DNA of 64,000 bases from EB88 sp965199135 (GTDB lineage Bacteria; Acidobacteriota; Terriglobia; Terriglobales; Acidobacteriaceae), in NCBI GenBank assembly GCA_965199135.1, contig OZ240685.1:806001-870000 (forward strand). Reading direction: 5' to 3'. Numbering within the stretch: position 1 is the stretch's first letter; the number at the start of each line of letters is the position of its first letter. Below, in pieces: positions 1 to 9,057 of the stretch. The notes beneath the pieces are model-generated. The model was not told where the DNA came from, made no database searches, and was given only the letters and a program-made list of their open reading frames with translations. The translations under genes and the position numbers were made by a program.

Positions 1-2
1 CG

Positions 3-164
3 AAAAGTGGCGAGTCGAAGTCCGAGGGTTCTGGCAGTACCTCTGACAGTGGCAGTAGCAGCAGCGCTCCCGCGTCGACCCCGAGCACATCCTCTGCTCC
101 TTCCTCGGGTTCAAGCTCCCCGAGTAGCGGCGCATCAGGCTCCAGCGGAACGAAGAGCAGCTAG
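3..164 (+). CDS. C-terminus of a Ser/Gly-rich protein (5' truncated by window edge)
   Basis: An open frame runs in from the left edge and stops at TAG 162-164. The visible 53 residues are almost only Ser, Gly, Thr, Ala, Pro and a few Lys, which is typical of a disordered tail or linker on a secreted or cell-surface protein. No start codon and no folded domain are visible, so the function cannot be named. A strong hairpin starts 17 bases after the stop, which supports this as a true gene end. The Ser-rich style resembles the low-complexity middle of the secreted protein at 40669-42501. Confidence 0.6.
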   Translation, partial: KSGESKSEGSGSTSDSGSSSSAPASTPSTSSAPSSGSSSPSSGASGSSGTKSS

Positions 165-180
165 CTTCCCCCTCACACAC

Positions 181-211
181 GAGAGCGGCCTCCTGCAGGG
201 AGGCCGCTCTC
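181..211. terminator. Bidirectional hairpin between convergent genes
   Basis: A perfect 13-bp stem (181-193 with 199-211) has a 5-base loop. It lies between the end of the Ser-rich gene (+) and the end of the DUF6496 gene (-). The T tract on the plus side is short (TTT), so termination efficiency is uncertain, but position and symmetry fit a shared terminator. Confidence 0.7.
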
Positions 212-252
212 TTTGCCGCTGACTGCTTTGCGGGCGTCTTCTTGGTCGGGCT

Positions 253-600
253 CTACTTGCTTGCGCCGTTTTTGCCTGCGCTCTTTTTGCCTGCGCTCTT
301 TTTGCCTGGGCTTTTTTTGCTTGCGCTCTTCTTGCTTGGGCTCTTTTTGGCCGGCGCTTTCTTATCCGGCGCTTTTTTCGCTGCATGCTTTTCGCTGCCA
401 GCCTTTTCCGCCGCTGCAGTCCCCGGCGGAGGCGGAGGCATTTTCGCCCCCTCACGTCTCGCTTCGGAAAGCGCGATCGCGATCGCCTGCTTTGGGTTTG
501 TGACCTTCTTGCCGCTTTTGCCGGACGTGAGCTTCCCGGCTTCCATCGCCTTCATCTCGCGCTCTACCAGTTGCTGTGCCTTCGGTCCATACTTTGCCAT
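253..600 (-). CDS. DUF6496 protein with histone-H1-like Lys/Ala/Pro tail
   Basis: A 115-aa protein. Residues about 1-55 carry the compact DUF6496-like part (MAKYGPKAQQLVEREM..., with a KKVTNPKQAIAIALSEA segment). A PPPPP linker follows, then about 50 residues of KKAPAKK/KKSPG/KKSAG pentapeptides as in histone H1 tails and bacterial H1-like proteins. The start at 600 has an AGGGAGA ribosome site 8 bases upstream; a longer frame to 723 would run antisense into the end of purF and lacks conservation. The basic tail suggests nucleic-acid binding, perhaps nucoid compaction or stress protection; this is inference. The tail is encoded by tandem 15-bp DNA repeats. Confidence 0.8.
   Translation of the reverse strand: MAKYGPKAQQLVEREMKAMEAGKLTSGKSGKKVTNPKQAIAIALSEARREGAKMPPPPPGTAAAEKAGSEKHAAKKAPDKKAPAKKSPSKKSASKKSPGKKSAGKKSAGKNGASK
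271..375 (-). repeat. Seven 15-bp tandem units inside the H1-like tail
   Basis: About seven imperfect 15-bp units (the first two, 271-285 and 286-300, are identical) each encode one five-residue Lys-Lys-Ser-x-x block. Because units are multiples of three, gain or loss keeps the frame and only changes tail length. Confidence 0.8.
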
Positions 601-674
601 GAACGTTCTCCCTGCACACAGTAGAGGTGCCGCGGACGCCCGCTGTTGTGCGCGGAATCTACCGAGTACACACG

Positions 675-2204
675 CTACGCGCGGAGCGCTGGCGCCGGCA
701 GGATCTCGTCCACATCCACCCATGCCGTCGGGTACACCCCCGTATAGCAGGCAACGCAGTACTTGTTGGTGGCGCTTTCATCAACAGAACGCTGCAACCC
801 TTCGAGCGAGAGATATCCAAGCGAATCGGCCTCGATGAAACGCCGGATCTCTTCGATGGAGTTATTCGCGGCGATCAGGTCCTTCTTGCTCGGTGTATCC
901 ACGCCGTAGAAGCAGGGCGAGATCGTCGGCGGGCACGAGATGCGCAGGTGCACTTCCTTTGCGCCCGCAGCACGCACCATGCGCACGATCTTGCGGCTTG
1001 TTGTCCCGCGGATAATCGAGTCATCGATCAGGATGATGCGCTTGCCTTCGAGGAGGTTCCGCACCGGATTGAGCTTGAGCCGCACCCCGAAGTCGCGCAC
1101 CTTTTGTTCCGGCTCGATAAACGTCCTGCCGACGTAGTGGTTGCGGATCAAGCCGAAGCGGAAGGGCAGCTTCGACTCATCGGCATAGCCGATCGCCGCG
1201 GTAACACCAGAGTCGGGAACAGGGACAACGAGATCCGCCGGCACATGAGACTCCCGCGCCAGCTGGCGTCCCATCGCTTCGCGTGAGTCCTGCACCCAGC
1301 GGCCATAAATACGCGAGTCTGGCCGCGCGAAATACACGTGCTCAAAAATGCAGGAGGCCTGCGGTACCCCGCTCGCATACTGCCGCGAGGTCACGCCATC
1401 CTTTGAAACCATGATGAGCTCGCCGGGCGCGACATCCCGTTCGTACTTCGCATGCAGCAGGTCGAAAGCACACGTCTCCGAGGCAAACACGATGGTGTCG
1501 GGGCCGTTCGGGTTCGCAATGCGACCCATCGACAAGGGCCGGAATCCACGCGGGTCGCGCGCAGCAAAGATCCGGTCGCGCGTCATCATCACGATCGAGA
1601 ACGCACCATCGACCTGGCGCAGCGAATCCGCGATCGCATCCACAAGCGTGCTCTCCTGTGAGTGCGCAATCAGCTGCACGATAATCTCGGAGTCCGACGT
1701 CGTCTGGAAGAACGCGCCCTCGCGTTCAAGACGCGTGCGGAGATTGCCGAGGTTGATCAGGTTGCCGTTATGCGCGATCGCGATCAGACCCTTGGTCGAG
1801 TCCACCCGGATCGGCTGCGCATTCAGCAGTGCCGAGTCGCCAGTGGTCGAGTAGCGCGTGTGGCCGATCGCCATGTCGCCCTGCAGCTTCTGCAAAACAT
1901 CTTCGGTGAAGATGTCAGCGACCAGTCCCATGCCCTTGATGTTTGACAGGTTGGTGCCATCGGCCGACGCAATGCCTGCGGACTCCTGCCCCCGATGCTG
2001 CAGCGCATACAGTGACAGGTAGACCTGGCGCGCCGCTTCAGGGTGTGCGAACACTGCAGCAACGCCACACTCATCGGCAAATCCATCGCCCGCATCCCGC
2101 ACAGAGTAGCGACTTGCAGAGTCCGTTCCGGCGATCGTTGCCAGTTCTGCTTTTTCTTCCGGCGTTGTTGCACCGGCAACGCCTTCCATCCACAACCGGC
2201 TCAC
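675..2204 (-). CDS. purF: Amidophosphoribosyltransferase
   Basis: Catalyses the first committed step of purine synthesis: PRPP plus glutamine to phosphoribosylamine. The 509-aa protein has a short propeptide before the catalytic Cys46 (DECGVAAV), so it belongs to the processed class. The phosphoribosyltransferase signature ILIDDSIIRGTT is present, and Cys residues in ASCIFEH, SPCFYG and NKYCVAC match the 4Fe-4S ligands of the Bacillus-type enzyme. The start is GTG 2202-2204, overlapping the purL stop (GTGA) with a GAGG site 7 bases upstream; ATG 2187-2189 is a weaker alternative. It is translationally coupled to purL. Confidence 0.97.
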   Translation of the reverse strand: MSRLWMEGVAGATTPEEKAELATIAGTDSASRYSVRDAGDGFADECGVAAVFAHPEAARQVYLSLYALQHRGQESAGIASADGTNLSNIKGMGLVADIFTEDVLQKLQGDMAIGHTRYSTTGDSALLNAQPIRVDSTKGLIAIAHNGNLINLGNLRTRLEREGAFFQTTSDSEIIVQLIAHSQESTLVDAIADSLRQVDGAFSIVMMTRDRIFAARDPRGFRPLSMGRIANPNGPDTIVFASETCAFDLLHAKYERDVAPGELIMVSKDGVTSRQYASGVPQASCIFEHVYFARPDSRIYGRWVQDSREAMGRQLARESHVPADLVVPVPDSGVTAAIGYADESKLPFRFGLIRNHYVGRTFIEPEQKVRDFGVRLKLNPVRNLLEGKRIILIDDSIIRGTTSRKIVRMVRAAGAKEVHLRISCPPTISPCFYGVDTPSKKDLIAANNSIEEIRRFIEADSLGYLSLEGLQRSVDESATNKYCVACYTGVYPTAWVDVDEILPAPALRA

Positions 2205-4552
2205 GCCAACACCTCGTTAAAGATTGGAACGGCGCGAAGCGCATCTTCAAGCGAACGCTCCCATGGCTCACGCAGCGCGTGAATATCCGTTTCGATCAAT
2301 GCGTGCGCCTCGCCCCGGATGCGAATGCGAAAGGCACCGTCCGTGACCGTGCCGAGCCGCGTCGCCGCAACCGGACCGTCTGCGACGAGCTGCTCGATCC
2401 GCGACGCCTCTTCCGGCGCGCACGCGACAACCACGCGCGACGCATGCTCCGCGAAGAGCTGCAGCAACGCCGGGTGGATCCCTGCGAGATCCACATCCAC
2501 GCCCGCACCGTACCGAAAGCAGCCTTCCGCCAGCGCCACAGCCAGGCCACCATCCGAGATATCACGCGCTGCATGCAACAGGCCCGCCGTTGCAAACGCC
2601 TTGAGATGCCGCTGCAATGCGGCTTCTCCGGCGAGGTCGAGCGCGGGCGGCGTGCCCCAGAGCGAGCCAGTCAGCTCCCGCGCATACTCTGACGAGCCGA
2701 ACTCAGCGACCAGGTTCTCAGAGGTCGTCGCACTTGCATCGAGCAGAAGCAGCACGTCGCCGGGCTGCTGGAAATTGGAACCGACAGCCTTCGAAATATC
2801 GTCGAGGATGCCAACGACTCCCAGCACCGGCGTGGGATAAATCCCCTCGCCACGTGTCTCGTTGTACAGCGAAACATTGCCGCCTGTGATCGGCGTTCCC
2901 AGCGCGGTGCATGCCTCGGCGATCCCATCGATCGCATCCGACAGCTGACGCATGATCTCCGGCTTTTCCGGGTTGCCGAAGTTCAGGCAATTTGTAGCCG
3001 CCACAGGTACAGCTCCACTGCAGGCGACCTTGCGCGCGGCTTCTGCAACCGCATGCATCGCGCCGAGCTTCGGGTCGAGGTAGCACCAACGGCCATTGCC
3101 GTCGAGCGCCATCGCAAGCCCGCGCTCTGTGCCCTTGATGCGCATCACGCCTGACTCCGCGCCCGGCCCCTGCACGGTGTTGGTTTGCACCATCGAGTCG
3201 TATTGCTCGAAGACCCAGCGCTTCGAGCAGACATTTCCGCTCGCCAGCAGCTGCTTCAACTCCTCGACAAACGTGTGCGATCCGTTCAATAACTCGAGCA
3301 CCGCAGCAGTCGGTTCGCTCGCGACCGGCGCCTTCCACGTGCCGACTGGGCGGTGATAGAGCGGGGCATCATCGGTGAGTGACTCATTCGAGAGATCCGC
3401 AACCAGGACGCCATGGTGGCGCACCCGCATACGGTTCTCCGCGATCACCTCGCCGGCCACCACCGCATCAAGACCCCACTTCGCGAACACCGCCAGTACT
3501 TCGTCTTCGCGACCCTTTTCCGCCACCAGCAGCATGCGCTCCTGCGACTCGGACAACATGATCTCGTAGGAGTTCATCCCGGTCTCGCGCTGCGGAATCC
3601 GATCCAGTTCAATCTCGACGCCGACGCCGCCACGGGCGCCCATCTCGCAGGTCGAGCATGTCAGCCCTGCAGCGCCCATGTCCTGGATCCCCAGCACGGC
3701 GCCGGTCGCCATCGCCTCGATGCAGCCCTCAAGCAACAGCTTCTCCATGAAAGGATCGCCGACCTGCACATTCGGCCGCTTCTGCTCGGAGCCTTCCTTG
3801 AACTCCTCGCTCGCCATCGTTGCGCCATGGATGCCGTCGCGACCCGTCTTCGCGCCTACATAAATAACAGGATTGCCGACGCCGGTCGCCTTTGCGTAGA
3901 AGATGTCGTCGCGTCGCACCAGGCCAAGCGCAAATGCATTCAGCAGGGGATTGCCCGAGTAACACCCTTCAAAGCGTGTTTCGCCGCCAAGGTTCGGCAC
4001 GCCGAAGCAGTTGCCGTAGTGCGATACGCCGCCGACTACGCCTTCCATCACGGCATGATTCCTATGGATCGTTGCGGTGTCGGTAACGTTTCCAGCCTTG
4101 TCCTCGCGAAGCGGTCCGAAACGCAGGGAATCCATCACCGCGAGCGGACGCGCGTTCATCGTGAAAATGTCACGCAGGATGCCGCCAACGCCGGTCGCCG
4201 CGCCCTGAAAGGGCTCGATATAGGACGGGTGATTGTGAGATTCGATCTTGAAGGCGCAGGCCCAGCCGTCGCCCACGTCGATGATGCCGGCATTCTCGCC
4301 AGGCCCCTGCACCACGCGCTCGCTCTTGGTTGGCAACCGCTTCAGGTGAACGCGCGAGCTTTTGTAGGAGCAGTGCTCGCTCCACATCACGCTGTAAATG
4401 CCAAGCTCCGTCAGGGACGGCGTCCGTCCCATCGCTGCTTCGATCCGCGCATACTCTTCCGGCGTGATCGAGTGCTGCTTCAGGAGCGCGGGCGTGATGG
4501 TGGTGGGCTGGGGAGCAGTGTTTGACGCGTCTACGGTGTCTGAATGAGCCAT
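2201..4552 (-). CDS. purL: Phosphoribosylformylglycinamidine synthase subunit PurL
   Basis: The ATP-dependent amidation of FGAR to FGAM in purine synthesis. At 783 aa it is the small, multi-subunit form that needs PurS and PurQ, neither of which is encoded in this window. The N-terminal SEHCSYKSSR segment with its catalytic His, the Gly-rich GPGENAGIIDVGDGWACAFK substrate loop region and paired AIRS-type domains are visible. An N-terminal extension of roughly 25 residues precedes the conserved part. It lies 63 bases after the methyltransferase gene and overlaps purF, so mmuM-purL-purF may be one transcript. Confidence 0.97.
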   Translation of the reverse strand: MAHSDTVDASNTAPQPTTITPALLKQHSITPEEYARIEAAMGRTPSLTELGIYSVMWSEHCSYKSSRVHLKRLPTKSERVVQGPGENAGIIDVGDGWACAFKIESHNHPSYIEPFQGAATGVGGILRDIFTMNARPLAVMDSLRFGPLREDKAGNVTDTATIHRNHAVMEGVVGGVSHYGNCFGVPNLGGETRFEGCYSGNPLLNAFALGLVRRDDIFYAKATGVGNPVIYVGAKTGRDGIHGATMASEEFKEGSEQKRPNVQVGDPFMEKLLLEGCIEAMATGAVLGIQDMGAAGLTCSTCEMGARGGVGVEIELDRIPQRETGMNSYEIMLSESQERMLLVAEKGREDEVLAVFAKWGLDAVVAGEVIAENRMRVRHHGVLVADLSNESLTDDAPLYHRPVGTWKAPVASEPTAAVLELLNGSHTFVEELKQLLASGNVCSKRWVFEQYDSMVQTNTVQGPGAESGVMRIKGTERGLAMALDGNGRWCYLDPKLGAMHAVAEAARKVACSGAVPVAATNCLNFGNPEKPEIMRQLSDAIDGIAEACTALGTPITGGNVSLYNETRGEGIYPTPVLGVVGILDDISKAVGSNFQQPGDVLLLLDASATTSENLVAEFGSSEYARELTGSLWGTPPALDLAGEAALQRHLKAFATAGLLHAARDISDGGLAVALAEGCFRYGAGVDVDLAGIHPALLQLFAEHASRVVVACAPEEASRIEQLVADGPVAATRLGTVTDGAFRIRIRGEAHALIETDIHALREPWERSLEDALRAVPIFNEVLA

Positions 4553-4615
4553 GGCGCTGTGCTCATTGTCGCACGCATGATGAAAGGAATGTGAGCAGGG
4601 AGCAACGGGCGCAGT

Positions 4616-5554
4616 TCACCGCGGTTCTGCGTCCAGCACGCTGCGGATCTGCCGCACATGCGCGGGCGTCGTCCGGCAGCAGCCTCCCACAATGGACGCC
4701 CCCGCCCCGTACCAGCGGTACGCCAGCGTCCCCAACTCGCTCGCCTCGGCCGAGCCCAGCCAGCACCGGTGCTCCCCATCCCACTGCTCCCCCGAGTTGG
4801 GGTACACGATCAGCGGTTTGGCGGTCGCTTCCCTAAGAGCAGACAGCGCGCCCTCGACAAACACGGGCGCGGTGCAGTTCACCCCAACGGCAAGCGCCTG
4901 GTCAGACCGCTCCGGCACCGCCGCACACGTTAGAAGGCGTTCCCCATGTGCCGTCTCCTCGGCATTGCGGCAGGTAAAGGAGATCCAGGCTCCCACGTGC
5001 GGCCATTCGGCGAGGGCAGCGACGATCGCCTCCGCCTCGCGCAGCGACGGCACAGTCTCAAACGCCAGCAGATCAGCCTCCGTATCCACGACCGCCGCAA
5101 TCCGGTCGCGATGAAAGCTGAGCAGCGCGTCCCATTCTTCCCGGGGATCGCGGAACCCGTACTCCCCATGGAACTCGGCGCCATTCGCGAGCGCAGCCCC
5201 GTAGGGACCAAGCGAAACGGCGATCAGCACGTCGGCGCGATCGCCTCGCGCTTCGAGAGCCAATGCGACCGACCGCCGCAGCGCGGCGTTTGCTGCCAGA
5301 GACGACTCCTCCGGCGCAAGCCCCGCCTTGTGGAATCCCAGCGCCGAGGCCTGGTAGCTGCCCGTCAGCAGGATGTCCGCACCCGCCTCCAGGTACGACC
5401 GATGCACGGCGAGCACGGCTTCCGGCGCTTCTGCGAGGGCGCGCGCCGACCACAGAGGGCCCGCGATGCTCACCCCGCGACGCTCGAGCTCGGTGGCAAA
5501 GCCACCATCCAGCACCCTGCGCCTGCTCAGATCCACTTCCTGACGGTTGCGCAA
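4616..5554 (-). CDS. mmuM: Homocysteine S-methyltransferase (MmuM type)
   Basis: A 312-aa single-domain methyltransferase transferring a methyl group from S-methylmethionine or SAM to homocysteine to give methionine. Zinc ligands are visible as Cys227 in GVNC and Cys292/Cys293 in GGCCRT, as in the family, and the N-terminal LDGGFATELE segment is characteristic. The start is TTG 5552-5554, chosen because a strong GGGAGG site lies 4 bases upstream. It sits directly upstream of purL with a 63-base gap. It is too short to be full MetH, and no cobalamin domain is present. Confidence 0.9.
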   Translation of the reverse strand: MRNRQEVDLSRRRVLDGGFATELERRGVSIAGPLWSARALAEAPEAVLAVHRSYLEAGADILLTGSYQASALGFHKAGLAPEESSLAANAALRRSVALALEARGDRADVLIAVSLGPYGAALANGAEFHGEYGFRDPREEWDALLSFHRDRIAAVVDTEADLLAFETVPSLREAEAIVAALAEWPHVGAWISFTCRNAEETAHGERLLTCAAVPERSDQALAVGVNCTAPVFVEGALSALREATAKPLIVYPNSGEQWDGEHRCWLGSAEASELGTLAYRWYGAGASIVGGCCRTTPAHVRQIRSVLDAEPR

Positions 5555-5661
5555 CCGGCCTCCCGCGCCCCTTCCCCCTGGCGCCTGCTTCCATCATGGT
5601 AGCCGCGGGCAACTCGTCCACCCAGGAAGCGAGTCCTACGCAGCGAGTGGAGGAGTTCATC

Positions 5662-5877
5662 ATGGTCGTAGTCAATGACGGGCAGTGCGGGCTGTGTACA
5701 CACTTTGGCGAACATGCAACCACCGAGGGCCGCACCCCGCGCCTCGTTGAGATTCTCACCACGCACCAGGCGGCCGAGGATCTGGTCACCGCGTGCGGCC
5801 ACCCCAAGCTTGAAGGCCTTCACCTGCGCGTCACCCCGGTGAGTGGCTGCGACGGCTTCCAGTCCGCGGCAGCCTAG
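5662..5877 (+). CDS. Small conserved-looking Cys/His protein, function unknown
   Basis: A 71-aa protein starting at ATG 5662 behind a GTGGAGGAG ribosome site. It has a CGLC pair (Cys9, Cys12) followed by His residues in THFGEH, plus later Cys in TACGHP and SGCDGF, so metal binding is possible. No signal peptide or membrane segment is present. It is transcribed away from mmuM and toward the tRNA-Pro gene. The strong ribosome site and even composition support a real gene, but I cannot assign a family. Confidence 0.65.
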   Translation: MVVVNDGQCGLCTHFGEHATTEGRTPRLVEILTTHQAAEDLVTACGHPKLEGLHLRVTPVSGCDGFQSAAA

Positions 5878-5900
5878 CCCGGTCGCGACATCTGGGCCAT

Positions 5901-5932
5901 AGCAGAGAGCCCCGGCCCGGGAGCTCTCTGCT
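5901..5932. terminator. GC-rich hairpin after the small Cys protein
   Basis: A perfect 10-bp stem (5901-5910 with 5923-5932) encloses a GC-rich loop that is itself self-complementary. It is 23 bases after the stop of the preceding gene and 60 bases before the tRNA. There is no T tract, so it could also act as a processing or insulating hairpin. Confidence 0.55.
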
Positions 5933-5993
5933 ACACTCAAAGCTGTTCCGCAGCGGCCCGCCAGGGGCCACATGCACCACGCGGATGACGGTT

Positions 5994-6070
<77 letters not shown>

Positions 6071-6474
6071 ATACAAGACAAACCAAACAACCTATTCCTT
6101 TCAAGATCTGCCAGGGACCCAAGCTATTCCGTTGCTTGTGCGATTCCGGCAACTATGCCCTGCCCTCTCGCCGGAACTTACCCACCCGGCATGAAGGTGC
6201 GCTGGTGGCGATGCCACCAGCATGGCTCATCTCGCAGCTTTTGGCCGAGCTTCAGCATACGGCCCCAGGGAAAAGCAAAGCGGGTCGGTCAGCAGACACC
6301 ACGAGGCTTGCCGCGTGTTCTCGGCGGCCGCTGGCGCCCACCCGGGCGCCCGCCGACTCGCCGAAACTCGCCTCTCTTCCCGGAAAAGGGGGCGGAGGTG
6401 TAGCGTCAATCTCGATGCGTCCCAGGAGCCTCCCACCGAACCTCACCGGCTTCCATTCCTCGCAATCGATCGCG
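6071..6474. other. Non-coding gap with a small hairpin
   Basis: About 400 bases between the tRNA and the next gene. Open frames here look like chance. The only clear structure is a 9-bp perfect stem with a 3-base loop at 6201-6221 (GCTGGTGGC / GCCACCAGC). I see no convincing promoter; a small RNA cannot be excluded. Confidence 0.5.
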
Positions 6475-7602
6475 ATGGATCGTCGCGCGTTTCTCCGCGG
6501 CTCGCTTGGCGTCGTCTCGGCAGCATCTGTCCGCGGCGGCTTTGCACCGCTTGGGCTCCCAAGCACGCGCCCCTCGCAGAAGACCGTGGTCGTCACCTTT
6601 GGCGGCGGCGCGCGCGATGAGGAAACCTTTGCCGAATCCGGCCAGGAGAACATCCCGCACCTGCTCACCGAGCTGCTTCCGCAAGGCACCTTCTTCACCC
6701 AGGTGCTCAACGCCGGCATCCTCGGCCACTACGTCGCCACGGCCAGCATCGTCACTGGCACCTACGAGCGCTTCGATAACTTCATCGCGCAGCCGCCGCC
6801 GAATCCCACGCTCTTCGAGTACTACCGCAAGCTGCTGCGCCGCCCCGAGGCCGACGCATGGGTGATCGCGCCCAGCAACGGCTTCCAGCGCATCGGCAGC
6901 AGCAGCCACACCGGGTTCGGGCCCGAGTTCGGCGCAGGCGTCATCCTGCCCAAGCGGCTTCTCTCCGCCGCACTCAAGACGAGCGTCTCCGACGGTGACC
7001 AGCTTGCGCACCTCCTGCAGGACAACTACGAAATGCCCTTCTACCAGTCCGCCGAGGCAGCACACGATGGCGAGCTCCATCTCGACATGCTGGAGACCAC
7101 GCTGCGCCTCTCGGTCGCGGACTTCCTCGCCCATGCCCGCGCCTCGGACAGTGCCGACGAGCTCTCCGTCTTCATCGCGCGGCAGCTCATGCGCGAGCAG
7201 TCGCCCTCGCTCATGCTCCTCACGCTGCACGACATGGATATTGCGCACTCCGGCGCCTATTCGCTCTACATCGATGCGATCCAGCGCGCCGACCGTCTGT
7301 GCGCCCAGCTGTGGCAGATCATCCAGTCCGACCCCGAGTACAAGGACCGCACCACGCTCTACATCATGCCCGACTTCGGTCGCGACGCCGACGGCGATCC
7401 CAACGGCAACGGCTTCCAGCACCATCGCACCGGCGGCGCACTCGCCCGTACCACGTGGCTGCTCGCGCTCGGACCGCACATCCGGGCGAATGTCACGGTC
7501 GATCGCGCCATCGAGTCCATCGATCTCGTTCCCACCATCGGCTGCCACATGGGCTTCGCCACGCCGGGCGCAACGGGCAAGTGCATCCAGGAGCTCGCGT
7601 GA
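6475..7602 (+). CDS. Tat-exported alkaline-phosphatase/sulfatase-like protein
   Basis: A 375-aa protein whose N-terminus MDRRAFLRGSLG is a twin-arginine signal followed by an Ala-rich hydrophobic stretch, so the folded protein is likely exported. The rest resembles the alkaline-phosphatase superfamily fold used by sulfatase and DUF1501-type proteins: a TVVVTFGGGARDEE start, a TLHDMDIAH segment, and a C-terminal YIMPDFGRDADGDPNG... FQHHRTGG region that could hold metal ligands. The classic sulfatase Cys/Ser signature is not evident, so the activity is uncertain. The start at 6475 was chosen for the Tat motif; upstream sequence in the same frame lacks coding character. Its stop overlaps the next gene's GTG. 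Confidence 0.75.
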   Translation: MDRRAFLRGSLGVVSAASVRGGFAPLGLPSTRPSQKTVVVTFGGGARDEETFAESGQENIPHLLTELLPQGTFFTQVLNAGILGHYVATASIVTGTYERFDNFIAQPPPNPTLFEYYRKLLRRPEADAWVIAPSNGFQRIGSSSHTGFGPEFGAGVILPKRLLSAALKTSVSDGDQLAHLLQDNYEMPFYQSAEAAHDGELHLDMLETTLRLSVADFLAHARASDSADELSVFIARQLMREQSPSLMLLTLHDMDIAHSGAYSLYIDAIQRADRLCAQLWQIIQSDPEYKDRTTLYIMPDFGRDADGDPNGNGFQHHRTGGALARTTWLLALGPHIRANVTVDRAIESIDLVPTIGCHMGFATPGATGKCIQELA

Positions 7603-8804
7603 CTCCGGCAGACCTCACCCCGGCAGTCTTCCAGGCATGGACGCCGGGCTCGCGGGCTTTTGCACAGCAGTACCTGCCGCTGTTACAGAGGCTGCCGCTC
7701 GCCGTCTGCCCGTCGTTCCTGAAACAAATGTCGGTTCTCGACACGAGCTTTCCCGCCGAGATCGCCACCCTTCGCTCCCTGTGCGCCGGCCTCAGCGCGC
7801 TGCGCCCGGAGCAGCTCGAAGCCATCCTTCTGCCGCTCCGGCAGCTTCGGCTTTCGCCCGATCTGCCCGCAATGGACTGGGTCAATCATCCCGATCCCTT
7901 CCTCGCCGCGCTTTCGGCGTGGCTCTGGTCGAGCGGCCAGATTGACGCCTTTCGCAACGCCTCCGACGCGCTGTTCGCCTGCATCCCTTCGCCCCACGAT
8001 GACGCATCAAGACTCGCCATCGTCGTCGTCGGCCGCGGCTCGACCCTGCCGTTGCGCCGGCCTTTCAGCCGCCTGCAGCAGCACGGCCTCCTGCTGACCT
8101 CACTCAGACGTGAGTCGGCGGAAAGCGACATCCTCGCGCTCTTTCGCGCGCACGCACATACCGCCACCGAACAGTATGCCAACTGGTATGTGGATGGCGG
8201 CTCACCGTGGCCCAACGGCTACAACGCGCTGCCTGCGACCGTCACCCTCGACTACCCGGCGCTCGACCCGCTCCGCCGCCGCATCCTGCTCGCCATGGAG
8301 TCCGCCGTCAACCATGGCGACGCGGGCGCGGAGCAGCTTCGCTCCAAGATGGCCCGCACCACCAACGTCGAGCTGAACGCAGCGGAGCTCACCCCGGATC
8401 CTGTGCTCCAGCGCTTCTACACCGAGCTCTTCACTCTCAGCTCCGGGCCGCAGATCTTCAGCACCAGCTTCGTCCAGTGGACAGGCCGCGAACTCTGCCG
8501 GCGCGCCCGGCCCCGTACGTTACTCCTTCGATACGCCCCGCGTCAGCAGAACCGTACCTTCAACACCCTGCTGGAGGCCAACGCCCCGGCCACGCCGGAC
8601 GCCGATGGCGCCCTGCGCGATGCGGAGATGGGCGCGTTCTACACCTGGATTGAGATGAACCGGATCACCGCCGCCGGGCGCGGGACCTTGCTGGTGTGGC
8701 GTGAAGACACGGCGACCGCCCTCGTGATCGGCCGCAGCGCGCCCGCCGGCGCAGCAAGCGACACACCCATGACCCTGGGCGATGCACTCCAACGATTCGG
8801 TTAG
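7599..8804 (+). CDS. Unknown protein coupled to the Tat phosphatase-like gene
   Basis: A 401-aa protein starting at GTG 7599-7601, which overlaps the preceding TGA by four bases (GTGA), so translation is coupled. The sequence is Leu/Ala/Arg-rich and mostly helical, with no signal peptide, no membrane segment and no motif I recognise. Segments such as YANWYVDGGSPWPNGYN and FSTSFVQWTGRELCRRA look conserved in character. Being coupled to an exported protein while lacking its own export signal suggests a cytoplasmic partner or maturation factor, but that is only inference from context. Confidence 0.75.
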   Translation: MTPADLTPAVFQAWTPGSRAFAQQYLPLLQRLPLAVCPSFLKQMSVLDTSFPAEIATLRSLCAGLSALRPEQLEAILLPLRQLRLSPDLPAMDWVNHPDPFLAALSAWLWSSGQIDAFRNASDALFACIPSPHDDASRLAIVVVGRGSTLPLRRPFSRLQQHGLLLTSLRRESAESDILALFRAHAHTATEQYANWYVDGGSPWPNGYNALPATVTLDYPALDPLRRRILLAMESAVNHGDAGAEQLRSKMARTTNVELNAAELTPDPVLQRFYTELFTLSSGPQIFSTSFVQWTGRELCRRARPRTLLLRYAPRQQNRTFNTLLEANAPATPDADGALRDAEMGAFYTWIEMNRITAAGRGTLLVWREDTATALVIGRSAPAGAASDTPMTLGDALQRFG

Positions 8805-8830
8805 GAGTTGCGGATCGTTGGAAAGCGAGG

Positions 8831-8860
8831 TTGACACTTGTCTCAACTGCATACGATGAT
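8831..8860 (+). promoter_or_regulatory. Possible sigma-70 promoter for the TonB receptor
   Basis: TTGACA at 8831-8836 is a perfect -35 hexamer. Candidate -10 boxes are TACGAT (8852-8857, spacer 15) or GATGAT (8855-8860, spacer 18); both are weak. The leader to the receptor start at 9058 would be about 190 bases. Confidence 0.35.
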
Positions 8861-9057
8861 CTTCCCGGATTCAGCAGAGACATGGGCCGCCCCGAGCTGA
8901 TTGCAGTAAAACAGCATGCTGGGAGGCCCTTTCTCTTGGAAAACAGCAGCGTGAAGATCTGGTTTCTGGGCCAAAGCAGGCTTGTAACGCGCTGGTCCCG
9001 TCCAGTTTGGGGATGCACAGAAAAACAACGACGTTCGGTACAGGTTATGAGGGGGCC

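Noticed and set aside
3413..4525. Long plus-strand open frame (370 codons) across purL
   Set aside because: It is antisense to the certain purL gene, is rich in His/Arg/Leu as expected for a GC-rich shadow frame, and has no ribosome site.
4553..4615. Possible purine or SAM riboswitch before purL
   Set aside because: The gap is only 63 bases and shows no conserved riboswitch core or terminator-antiterminator pair.
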